Shown here piece after piece: positions 18,801 through 23,577 of a DNA stretch of 38,789 nucleotides. The DNA comes from a virus. Each line of letters opens with the position of its first letter. The stretch's first letter is position 1. The notes under the pieces are model-generated. The model ran no database searches, had not been told where the DNA came from, and worked only from the letters and a program-made list of their open reading frames with translations. Made by a program: the position numbers and the translations under genes. The DNA lies in the IMG/VR virus record IMGVR_UViG_3300017917_000442, positions 1 to 38,789 of that record, one strand, 5' to 3'.

Positions 18801-21474
18801 TGGCACAGATGATCAAGTTAACGGTTCCGTGACATTAGTATATGTTGGAACCATTGCTACAGCCGCAGCGTTAATGGGCAATGACTTAGTTCGCTCAATT
18901 AAAACAGTACTCAAGTATAATCGTTGCGAATATACTAGTAACATTGTTGAATGGCAAGCTAATACTACTTACAGCAATGGTACATTAGTTCGCTATGCAG
19001 ATACTGTCTGGTCAGCAAATGGTACAGTAAACACTTCAATTTTTATTACAACTGATTGGACTGTAGTCGATGCAGGAACACTTAGTGCTGCCGACCGTAC
19101 AATGGGTTACTATTTGCCTACAGCTAATGAGCCAGGATTAGAATTACCATTATTAATCGATGGTATTAGTTATCCTGGAGTACAAGTGACTGGTCCGTTG
19201 TTCATACAAAATACTGGATTTGATGTTGGCAATTTTGATATTAATCCGTTTGACAACATTAGTCTAGACGCTAACGGATTACCAACTTATGATTATGGTA
19301 TTTTAGATGCTATGTACAGTAGCAGCTACTTGGATATCTATTTAGGCACCCGCCCAACAGATATTAATGTAGATGGTGGCGCCTATATCGACACTTATAG
19401 CAGTCACGCACCACAGGAATTGGTTCCTGGCAGCGAATTTGATACTTTAGATTTACGTGTTTACACAACACCCGGAGCAGATTGGGCATTAGACGGACAC
19501 GGATTCCCCGAAGAAGAACACAGTTATATCTTTAATCCAGCTAGTCCTACATTACCATTTGCATCTGACTTTGATGCTATTCCGACCACAGTTTCTGTGA
19601 TAGTGACTAACGTGACACAAACACACGATTTAGTACTTGATGTTGACTATACAATTGATTGGGTTGCTAATACTATTACAATTATTGGAAGTGGTGCCGT
19701 TGCTGGAGATGTAATACAAATAGCAACATTCGGTATTGGTGGCGGAAATCAACTTTATAAGAATACATATAATGGTGCCGATGTTGGCAACACATTAACT
19801 ATTCCAGTAGCGTATAACTTATTACAAGAGATTGATGTCTTTGTTAACGGTGTTGTGACTACAGACTTTACATATTCTGCACTTGATTCTCACACTACAG
19901 AAATTCTGTTTAACACAACTTATACAATAACTGATCAAGTCACTCTTGTAGCAATTGGTCCAACCACTGTTGGTTCTAGCACATTTAATTACAGTTGGAG
20001 TTCGCCACAGACTCAAGTAATTCCTGCTACTACAGGTGTATTAAGTTATACCTTAACTAACAGTTTAGAATATTCTAATCCAGATAATGTTTATGTCACA
20101 GTAAACGGAACTCGTGCTAGAACTTCTGCAGGAGCAGAATACTTAGGCGATGGTAGTAGTGCATACCTATTACCACAGCGTTTAGGGTTCAGCCAAGCAT
20201 TAATTGCCGACAACGAAGTTCATGTTTACTTAGATGATATTCCGCAAATTTTAGGTGTAGACTTTGTAGTAGAACCGTATGACCCTGCAGATAGCGGTCG
20301 TAGTGTGATATTTGCTACCGAACCATCATTGGGTCAGCGCATTCTTGTTTTTGTCACTACAAACACACAATGTTTAATTAATGGTGATCAACTTGTGTTT
20401 AATCCTGTTGGAGGACTTGTTCCAAGCACTGGCGATAATATTACAGTGACTACATGGAATGACACACGTCAACAAAATCTATTAACACAAGTGTATGTTG
20501 GCCCAACAACCACCGGTGTCACAATAACTGAAGCATACGACGAAACTGCATACGATCTTGGTACCGTGACTGGCGATCCTGGATCATTTGATTATTCTGC
20601 TGGTGTCGTAGTCACAGTTAACGATTTACAACTTGGCAGAATTGTAACTGATCCAACTCGATTAATTGTTAGTTTAAACGGTAATCGACTTGTTTATGGT
20701 AGCGGCTACACAATTAGTGGTGAGGAATTAATTTTATCTTCCGGAATACTCGGACCAGCCGATGTTGTTATAATTACACAATTTACTGATAGTGTTGTTC
20801 CTAACTCAATGGCATTCCGTATTTTCCCAGATATGCGCGGTGTACAAGCAACTTATAGAATTACACCCGAGACTACCACAACATTGGTGCAAGAATTATT
20901 AGCCACTGATGATATTGTATATGTTGCAAATGCTAGCGCACTTGGCAATCCAAGTCCTGATTTAAATATCTGGGGAGTGATTACCGTCAACGGCGAACGT
21001 ATTATGTATCGCGAACGTAATACCGTTGACAATACTGTAAGCAGTTTATTACGTGGCACAGCCGGAACTGCTGCAACTGATCATGCTGTAGGATCATCAG
21101 TCTATGACATGGGTCGCGGCAACTTACTTCCTGCCCAATTCCAAAATTATGTTGTAAGCAATAGCACATTAGCAGATGGCTCAACTACAAATTTTACAGC
21201 AGTTGATATCAATGTTGAAAATTTAGATAGCACTACACTAGAGGAAGCTATAGAAGTTTATGTAGGTGGTACACGTATCACAACAGGATATGTTGTAGCT
21301 GCAACTAATCCTGTTAGAATAGAATTTACTACTGCTCCAGCTAGTGGTAGCGAAGTCACTATTTTAGTAAGACGGGGAGTAACTTGGTACCAAGGCACTG
21401 GTTTAGAACCTAGCGATGGTGTTGCTCTTCAAGATACTAATACACAGGCTGCAAGGTTTTTACGGGGTCTATAA
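6889..21474 (+). CDS. giant 4861-aa baseplate/tail structural protein in the gp7 position
   Basis: One uninterrupted 14.6-kb frame, read with GGAG seven bases before its ATG. Residues 1-140 (RTVDFLPEIFQTPVNRQFL, GYVGRKVGPG, FAQYYWLPAG) form the conserved start of a family found in aquatic T4-like phages, placed where T4 has gp7 (1032 aa). After this come paired cupredoxin-like domains (about 176-298), long beta-rich regions, a W/Y carbohydrate-binding-like module (1915-1955), FG-GAP-like repeats (2324-3180), a GxGY module (3873-3930), a second W/Y module (4022-4062), many 45-aa beta-sandwich units and a GERIMYRER domain (about 4658-4743). The end (LQDTNTQAARFLRGL) matches ends of other phage fibre proteins. 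It probably forms a peripheral wedge arm or fibre with receptor-facing modules. No gp8 homologue follows. The gp7 assignment rests mostly on position. Confidence 0.8.
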   Translation: MARVRTVDFLPEIFQTPVNRQFLSATLDQLVQEPSFKKTQGYVGRKVGPGVNPADRYVVEPTASRRDYQLEPGVIEINKENSKEIIDAITYPGITDALKLQGADTTKADRLYTSEYYTYDPFVDFDKFTNFAQYYWLPAGPLDVDVSATAIPLTDDITVTRENGVYTFSGYNGNDPVLTLVRGGNYTFNVAQNAKETVNYRVTNNGISSYVIDYQPNPTLTLVRGNTYVFNLNLDGVYPFYIKTIASLGNNNTYDNGVLRNGATTGIITFTVPQNAPDTLYYSCSTEFNLRGQINIVNGQPGTGPGFWIQAEPGVSGTLSYAPNISSRDVLGVTNNGEDLGTVTFNVPYKDAQAFYYSLTPIGTVDLITNLKFDQINNQFVDPFIQATGGIDGITNLNGRTVIFLNQNLDPESGGWLRTTQFDPLVEDPANNGLPGSFDSLLFDQTTPLDPADYYSVWQITYEYDTDGQAYMVLNSVQQVNNLEKFNILFGTQWASTSWYKNAEGYFEEIPLLTAIMDTLYYQDGTDPEIFGQIRLVDQENNDQIDINDIIGQRNYTSPNGVVFTNGLKVTFRGNVTPSSYLNNSYYVEGVGTAIKLLPVSNFVTPETYTQSSTVPYDSTPFDVGNFDATLNAPIDPDYLTINRADLSLNPWTRSNRWFHIDVINASAEYNNTVAVVDNLQRARRPILEFRAGTRLFDFGTESIAPVDIIDFSATDALSNINGSIGYGVDGYTFINGTTVIFAADSDPNVRNQVYQVQFITPDTVPPLIAEPIINLTPVYSTPIKFDQTVVCLSGDTLQGKSFYFDGVNWISAQQKTKTNQAPLFDVYDATGISFSNRAKYPSSTFAGSKLFSYATPSTAAETTITSTLNDPVLGFQLVYLSLSNVGDIVFDNNLYKDTFVYAPESVGTTVPISSGFVRQYSDRITYTKEIGWQTAVTKSRARQQFQFTYDGRPLLLDVKVINSTVVPAVQLYVNAAFQESYNYTVTTTDTTTTITFNTVYTPGDIVEVAVLSDQASEVAFYQVPTNLENNPLNANSSSFTLGTLRNHYNTICENLINIQGPINGANNSRDLGNIIPYGQQILQQSAPLTLAGYFMRSKEYDIFASLDYNSREYIKFKSKLLETVINNDYGNLTIPEVLDSAIAEITVGRTDLNPFYWSDMLPTGSVYTQTQTTVTAITTSVFNTVQTYNFSYSNYLGLLVYLTLKSTGKTILLERTVDYNVSTDGPTLTITVPLSVGDVVTIREYSNTAGNFCPNTPTKLGLYPKFKPEIFYDTNYVNPTLVIRGHDGSITVAFQDYRDEVLLEFEKRIYNNLKTDNNPIPLTVDEVMPGFFRTTDYTQSEITTILGTSFLSWVGWNKLDYKTQDFIADNPFTYNYSQAGSKLDPATEQISNLNEQQLLGAWRGIYRYFYDTESPNYTPWEMLGFSEQPDWWEDRYGPAPYTSDNLVLWDDLAAGYVADPVAPYVKSNYVRPGLQNVIPVGSEGQLLSPFESVMGGYDPNGFRKSWQVGDGGPVEAAWWTSSSYPYAVMRLLALTRPAEFFALFADRDDYRYNAELGQYLFNDRYRLDANGVPVYGNGQSRASYINWIVDYNQQLGLNSTDALTTALANLDVRLCYRMASFTDKQYLQIYTERSSPNSLNSSLLLPDESYNLLLYKNQPFADITYSGLIIEKVVDGYAIFGYSTVAPYFQILVSASSGTLQTVSAGGATVRVPSQYTNTVAQIPYGYTFSNTTMVVDFILSYGKYLETQGLIFNDQENGYTLNWNQMASEFLYFSEQGWAEGTMINLNPVATTLKAYRAGAIVDTIISLTPENMLLDQNRGVLPTRDLIVERNGNEFQITSTTNQTISFLQLRFTNYENMVVLDNVSIFNDLIYDPITSARQNRIKVVAATANDWIGELDAQGFILNQNNVKEWQPYVKYTKGEIVLFKNNYWSAMDIIQPKEKFDYQDWVKSNYSLIQEGLLPNIANKADQLANSYNINTANLERDNDLLSYGLIGFRPRDYMAALNLDDVTQVNLYQQFLGTKGTTLAAEIFTRADLGKETGEYSIYENWGVLAATYGANANKSFYELQLNEALLQADPSTIQVIQTNQTSQANQSVFLNDVWRSSYNLTSTNILPTTYTTDNETALPSAGYVNLDDVDITVFSLDNPANIAADINNIGIGTIIWVAKVNSYNWGIYRCTKKPGQVTQIQDNLNGTSIAYFTEAHGLAVGDLIILRYYGNEDGVYRVLGVPSITSITIAVGSYNTNQTSTTGEGLVFYLESQRVAQPSDIVDLSYVKSLLPGAKVWVDKNENGYWEVLEKEQPFTAFQQIAPVPPITNSRFGSSISQNLNHFAALVGMPGTGSDAGVVHTYRRSDDTSYIDNVILTLNATDVVGYGYAVDFGNASWAVASAPGSNNGAGYINTIYLVPGSNDYKQTQLLVAPDQEFNAVGFGTAVSMSGDERWMYVSSPGVNRVYAYNRVDVEAQIATYLADGVTTSYNYSDKIEIDSNYPDQLEVIVDTVIAIYQIDYVISGGNILFTTAPTVGAIIKIFRRTGVQIDQQIYYNVLPDTNTGSGSGAIFTVTNTRGVYYPTLTNAGVNFNAGDVLTISYTQICPAGSVANDLTITIDSVYDGGIINEFTPSGSGITNTATFELNPYLYTANNIYAFTVLVDGALQRPHIDYDFNEDSNDITYDITFMPGSLPPAGAVITVTSDTYWKYVATISTTTVGANPQFGSSLSTGRDGRQLVVGAPGESSGGVNNSGAVYVFDRSVVAYQITDTTQVTYAIPGSFAEPISVSLNGTFLTNDDQYLNGQFTVSGSNVVLSSSVALTVGDILEIETNEFQLLEKFTATYDTPRSNEYGTAVKFAHAENMFLVSSPRDTNIAVQCGSIYSYTHQAKEYGVITSTVANPTLTVGDTIRINDFEVAVPASPNQNIEGLVAAINTANIPNATATLTSDLTFTGTGYTKVFDVGSIYSATSSYNTVVYVDDVLQTAGVQYTYNNTTQQINFVTAPADKSVILVVSGRMTISVKNALAAEPKNMLTVLPGVVGTAFDDLGFETYIFTQEIQPPIGQDFAYFGSSIDINTDGNNLVVGAPNGNAVEPVTFDSGQTYFDDRSTTFTSTVVNSGVVYTYDYLPSNNASASNPGQFVFGQQIYNNTINTNDQFGAAVNYTSGRLMVGIPGSDLGDSTVNYGQVSVFDNPTDRPAWARIHVQEPQVDTNLINGIFSYDKLLSKITTYFDYINPLQGKILGAARRNIDYIGAVDPAQYNQGAVHNVGNSWASEHLGEIWWDTDTVRFIDPSQDDIVYASRRWGQVFPGSRVDIYQWVGSNVPPAQYTGPGTPLSTISYTVNTALNKQNIIETTYYFWVRGISTIETGAGKTLSTTGIASYIESPKTSGIPYIAALNSSTVALYNALDLISAQDTILHIGYDRQAEGGDNNIHQEYQFVADGRPDSFLNATLYRKLQDSFCGVDEAGAAVPDPTLSPAERYGVQFRPRQSMFVDRYAALKNYLTRANTVLAQFPITESRSFNLLNSSEPEPSANSGAWNKRVANLEELGYQNLSIVPIGYLYLVVSDSSQQGRWTIYVVANGTLPGERVLNLVRIQNYDTKLYWHYINWYEPGYNSSVQPLAEVPNRSSLDTLTLTDVPVGGSVKVTANSQGKFEIYLRTDTGWTRVGLQDGTIAFNEELWNYSVGNFGFDVEIFDSQYFDQEPVIETRKIIQAINEELLIDDLLIERNQALILMFNFIYGEFTSPEWLMKTSLIDVAHKIRALIPYQTYMQDNQTFVLDYIQEVKPYHVQVREFNLAYYGQDTYPGNLTDFDVPAYWNTALTIPQYVSPILLPYDHALTPVQSDISDAPSNAEIWKAEPWIQWYNNYLLGIQDVSVISGGAGYVTPPEVVVSGTCITPATMTAVINSAGQVVAVNVVNPGAGYSTTAGITLVGGGLPGEWIYWEAGATVESNTYINQSNNLYRVTVAGTLGNVAPFGTDDQVNGSVTLVYVGTIATAAALMGNDLVRSIKTVLKYNRCEYTSNIVEWQANTTYSNGTLVRYADTVWSANGTVNTSIFITTDWTVVDAGTLSAADRTMGYYLPTANEPGLELPLLIDGISYPGVQVTGPLFIQNTGFDVGNFDINPFDNISLDANGLPTYDYGILDAMYSSSYLDIYLGTRPTDINVDGGAYIDTYSSHAPQELVPGSEFDTLDLRVYTTPGADWALDGHGFPEEEHSYIFNPASPTLPFASDFDAIPTTVSVIVTNVTQTHDLVLDVDYTIDWVANTITIIGSGAVAGDVIQIATFGIGGGNQLYKNTYNGADVGNTLTIPVAYNLLQEIDVFVNGVVTTDFTYSALDSHTTEILFNTTYTITDQVTLVAIGPTTVGSSTFNYSWSSPQTQVIPATTGVLSYTLTNSLEYSNPDNVYVTVNGTRARTSAGAEYLGDGSSAYLLPQRLGFSQALIADNEVHVYLDDIPQILGVDFVVEPYDPADSGRSVIFATEPSLGQRILVFVTTNTQCLINGDQLVFNPVGGLVPSTGDNITVTTWNDTRQQNLLTQVYVGPTTTGVTITEAYDETAYDLGTVTGDPGSFDYSAGVVVTVNDLQLGRIVTDPTRLIVSLNGNRLVYGSGYTISGEELILSSGILGPADVVIITQFTDSVVPNSMAFRIFPDMRGVQATYRITPETTTTLVQELLATDDIVYVANASALGNPSPDLNIWGVITVNGERIMYRERNTVDNTVSSLLRGTAGTAATDHAVGSSVYDMGRGNLLPAQFQNYVVSNSTLADGSTTNFTAVDINVENLDSTTLEEAIEVYVGGTRITTGYVVAATNPVRIEFTTAPASGSEVTILVRRGVTWYQGTGLEPSDGVALQDTNTQAARFLRGL
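7412..7783 (+). repeat. duplicated cupredoxin-like domain within the giant protein
   Basis: Two successive units begin with nearly the same words, PVLTLVRGGNYTFNV and PTLTLVRGNTYVFNL. At DNA level a 15-base string (attaacattagttcg) recurs at 7419 and 7545, exactly 42 codons apart. The second unit is longer and ends with TFTVPQNAPDTLYYSC, the usual closing strand of cupredoxin folds. No full set of copper ligands is evident, so a structural role is likelier than metal binding. Confidence 0.6.
12631..12756 (+). other. first W/Y carbohydrate-binding-like module in the giant protein
   Basis: The segment reads W-QPY-VKYTKGEIVLFKNNYWSA and later KFDYQDW. The spacing of Trp, the Tyr-x-x-Gly-x-x-V turn and the aromatic pair is like the compact chitin-binding type 3 (CBM5/12) fold that occurs in many phage tail proteins. 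A second copy lies at 18952-19063. Confidence 0.4.
13850..16440 (+). other. FG-GAP/integrin-like repeat region in the giant protein
   Basis: Six repeats start at about residues 2324 (FGSSISQN), 2434 (FGTAVSMSGD), 2717 (FGSSLSTGRDG), 2844 (YGTAVKF), 3062 (FGSSIDINTDG) and 3150 (FGAAVNYTSG). Most are followed within 20 residues by a VVGAPG-like strand and a V-x-V/T-Y/F-strand. This is the pattern of FG-GAP beta-propeller blades. The irregular spacing (88-283 residues) shows that other beta modules are inserted between blades. Confidence 0.55.
18952..19063 (+). other. second W/Y carbohydrate-binding-like module in the giant protein
   Basis: The segment reads WQANTTYSNGTLVRYADTVW, then DW, with the same Trp, Tyr-x-x-Gly-x-x-V and aromatic-pair spacing as 12631-12756. 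The two copies are about 2100 residues apart, so they were probably recruited separately or duplicated long ago. Confidence 0.4.
20860..21115 (+). other. GERIMYRER domain near the end of the giant protein
   Basis: Residues about 4658-4743 have the order: ATDDIVYVANAS, a short loop, GVITVNGERIMYRERN, then SLLRGTAGTAATDHAVG. This is a compact beta module that I associate with fibre and baseplate proteins of aquatic phages; its function is not known to me. It lies just before the final beta-sandwich unit and the conserved C-terminal tail. Confidence 0.45.
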
Positions 21475-21478
21475 TCTA

Positions 21479-21486
21479 GGTAAATA
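21479..21486 (+). promoter_or_regulatory. possible late-like promoter (GGTAAATA) before the 46-aa gene
   Basis: GGTAAATA lies in the 16-base gap after the giant gene and ends four bases before the ATG at 21491. It matches six of eight positions of TATAAATA. The arrangement would give an almost leaderless transcript. The AGG within it is ten bases from the start codon and could instead serve as a weak ribosome binding site. Confidence 0.25.
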
Positions 21487-21490
21487 ACTC

Positions 21491-21631
21491 ATGACACAAA
21501 ATACCCAGACAACTCAGCCACAAAAACCAGCACCAAAACCGGCTAATGATACAGGCAGTATCAGTGTTGAGGGCTTTGTAAAGATATTTGATCCAAATAC
21601 TAAAGAGAAATTTGTGGAGAAAAGAGCATGA
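21491..21631 (+). CDS. 46-aa protein related to the start of the next gene product
   Basis: A short frame with ATG at 21491 and TGA at 21629-21631, overlapping the next start as ATGA. Residues 1-20 are a Gln/Pro/Lys/Thr-rich disordered tail. Residues 25-46 read SVEGFVKIFDP then NTKEKFVEKRA. The next protein has IEGFVKIHDP then VSGEVLVDKKNA at residues 10-31, so the two share a beta-hairpin motif. The similarity, the tight gap after the giant gene and the ATGA coupling all argue for a real gene. It may be a small virion adaptor that uses the same docking motif as its longer neighbour. It could also be a shortened copy left by duplication. Confidence 0.7.
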   Translation: MTQNTQTTQPQKPAPKPANDTGSISVEGFVKIFDPNTKEKFVEKRA

Positions 21632-22236
21632 TTATTCAACCCGGACTCGCAAAGATAGAAGGATTTGTTAAGATTCACGATCCTGTTTCGGGCGAAGTTT
21701 TAGTAGACAAAAAGAACGCTATTCACTATGAGAATATTTCCGTAGCAATGGCACAAACATTAAGTGATCGCGGTCTTGGTTACATCTACTTAATGGCATT
21801 TGGTAATGGTGGTAGTGCAGTTGATCCTACCGGAGTCATCACCTATTTGCCGCCAAACACTACTGGTCAAAACGCAGACTTATACAATCAAACTTATACT
21901 AAAGTTGTTGACGATAATAGTGCTGCTAACATAGATCCAAATTATAATAAAATGACAGTGCTACATACCGCAGGTAATGTTTATACTGATATTTTAGTAA
22001 CTTGTTTGTTAGATTACGGCGAGCCCGCAGGACAACAAGCATTTGATAATAGTACCAATTTTAACGGTGAATACGTATTTGATGAATTAGGCTTAAAATG
22101 TTGGAACGGAAGTGCCACAGATTTACGCTTGATTACTCATGTTATTTTTCACCCTGTGCAAAAGAGCTTAAACCGTCAGATTCAGATAGATTATACGCTA
22201 AGAATCCAGACTCTAACGAATTTAAGTGCCGCATAA
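21628..22236 (+). CDS. virion structural protein of a conserved aquatic-myovirus family
   Basis: A 202-aa protein with no membrane segment, placed between the giant baseplate protein and the fibre genes. It begins with the EGFVKIHDP motif (11-19), followed by NAIHYENISVAMAQTL (30-45) and MAFGNGG (56-62). The middle is Asn/Tyr/Thr-rich, and it closes with NRQIQIDYTLRIQT. I recognise this pattern from T4-like phages of aquatic bacteria, where it is annotated only as a structural protein. It probably connects the baseplate or giant protein to a fibre. The start codon overlaps the preceding stop (ATGA). The TAA stop at 22234-22236 sits inside a CATAAATA motif. Confidence 0.7.
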   Translation: MIIQPGLAKIEGFVKIHDPVSGEVLVDKKNAIHYENISVAMAQTLSDRGLGYIYLMAFGNGGSAVDPTGVITYLPPNTTGQNADLYNQTYTKVVDDNSAANIDPNYNKMTVLHTAGNVYTDILVTCLLDYGEPAGQQAFDNSTNFNGEYVFDELGLKCWNGSATDLRLITHVIFHPVQKSLNRQIQIDYTLRIQTLTNLSAA

Positions 22237-22264
22237 ATATGTATAGATTATCATGCGATAAATA
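22232..22264 (+). promoter_or_regulatory. tandem T4-late-like promoters CATAAATA and GATAAATA before the tail fibre gene
   Basis: Two ATAAATA elements lie in the 51-base gap: CATAAATA at 22232-22239, overlapping the upstream stop codon, and GATAAATA at 22257-22264. From the second, a transcript would start near 22270, just before the GGACGGAG ribosome binding site (GGAG at 22275-22278) that serves the ATG at 22288. This is the best-formed promoter plus leader in the structural module and fits strong late expression of the fibre. Confidence 0.55.
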
Positions 22265-22287
22265 CGAATAGGACGGAGTAACTATAA

Positions 22288-23562
22288 ATGGCATATACAA
22301 TTAACTTAACGAATGGTACAATTTTCGCAACTATTGCGGATGGTACTATTAATACATCAAGTTCAATGACATTAATCGGTAAGAATTATGCCGGTTATGG
22401 TCAATTCTTAGATGACAACTTTATTCACTTATTAGAATGTGGTGCTAACAGCACACCTCCTGGTGCACCTTTAACGGGTCAACTATGGTGGGACACTTCT
22501 ACAGGTTTGCTTAAAGTTTATAACGGCACAACTTTTAAAACTATTAGTGCAGCTTCATCTAGTGCTAGTGCACCAACAAGCAACGTAACAGGTGACTTGT
22601 GGTACGATACAACAAACCAACAGCTTAAAGTTTACACAGGTTCTACCTGGTTAGTAGTTGGTCCAGCATATACCAGTGGCACAGGTGTAACAGGCGCTAT
22701 TGCAGATACAATTATTGATAACACTTCTACAAGCCACGTGGTTATCAAATTATACGTTAACGATTCGATTGTAGGTATTATTTCTAAAGATGCAGCATTT
22801 ACTCCGCAAGTTGCTCTTACAGGTTATACAACAATCCGTCCTGGTATTACATTATCAACATTAGTCGGCGCACAAGTTCCTTTATTCCAAGGTACAGCAA
22901 CATTGGCACAAGGCCTTGTTGGTGGTCAGCCATACATGCTCAACAATGCTAACACAAGTACAACAGGTACAGTTAGTGTGTTGAACAACTCAGGTTTATT
23001 TGTTGGTACTAACAGCGACTTGAATCTTTATGTTAGTGGCACATCAACATTTATTCAAAATCAAACTGCAAACGGCAATATGTACTTCCGTGTTAATGTA
23101 GGCGGTACACCAACAAATGCTTTAACAATTAACGGTTCAACTGGTGTTGTTAGTGGTAATCAAGTTAACGCAAACTACGCCGACGTTGCAGAACGTTTTG
23201 AAGCAGACACAGTTTTAGAAGCAGGCACAGTTGTCGAGCTAGGTGGCGAAAAAGAAATCACCAAAGTTGGCGCGGAATTAAGCGACAAAGTGTTTGGTGT
23301 GATAAGTACAAAAGCTGCTTATTTGATGAACAGTGCCGCAGGCTCAGACGAAACACATCCCCCAGTTGCAATGACTGGACGAGTTCCTGTTAAAGTTATC
23401 GGTCAAGTTAACAAAGGCGATCGTCTTGTAAGTGCTGGCAATGGTTTTGCTCGTTCTGCTAAAGCAGGCGAAGCAACAGCGTTTAACGTAATTGGTCGTG
23501 CTCTAGTTAGTAAAACAGAAGCAGGCGAAGGCACAGTTGAAGCCATTGTGACAATTAAATAA
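22288..23562 (+). CDS. tail fibre-like protein with chaperone/peptidase-G2-like C-terminus
   Basis: A 424-aa fibre-like protein. Residues 65-125 hold two copies of a strand-turn unit, GQLWWDTSTGLLKVYNGTTF and GDLWYDTTNQQLKVYTGSTW, common in phage fibres and collars. Residues 130-290 are a Thr/Asn/Gly-rich beta region. From about 297 (YADVAERFEAD) through DKVFGVIST, GRVPVKVIGQVNKGDRL and the C-terminus, the pattern is that of C-terminal domains linked to intramolecular chaperone or peptidase G2 modules, which trimerise fibres. I cannot identify a catalytic dyad, so self-cleavage is only possible. The gene has a strong GGAG site and a promoter candidate of its own. It probably forms a host-contact fibre or tip. 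Confidence 0.72.
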   Translation: MAYTINLTNGTIFATIADGTINTSSSMTLIGKNYAGYGQFLDDNFIHLLECGANSTPPGAPLTGQLWWDTSTGLLKVYNGTTFKTISAASSSASAPTSNVTGDLWYDTTNQQLKVYTGSTWLVVGPAYTSGTGVTGAIADTIIDNTSTSHVVIKLYVNDSIVGIISKDAAFTPQVALTGYTTIRPGITLSTLVGAQVPLFQGTATLAQGLVGGQPYMLNNANTSTTGTVSVLNNSGLFVGTNSDLNLYVSGTSTFIQNQTANGNMYFRVNVGGTPTNALTINGSTGVVSGNQVNANYADVAERFEADTVLEAGTVVELGGEKEITKVGAELSDKVFGVISTKAAYLMNSAAGSDETHPPVAMTGRVPVKVIGQVNKGDRLVSAGNGFARSAKAGEATAFNVIGRALVSKTEAGEGTVEAIVTIK

Positions 23563-23577
23563 TTTTAGGAATAAACA

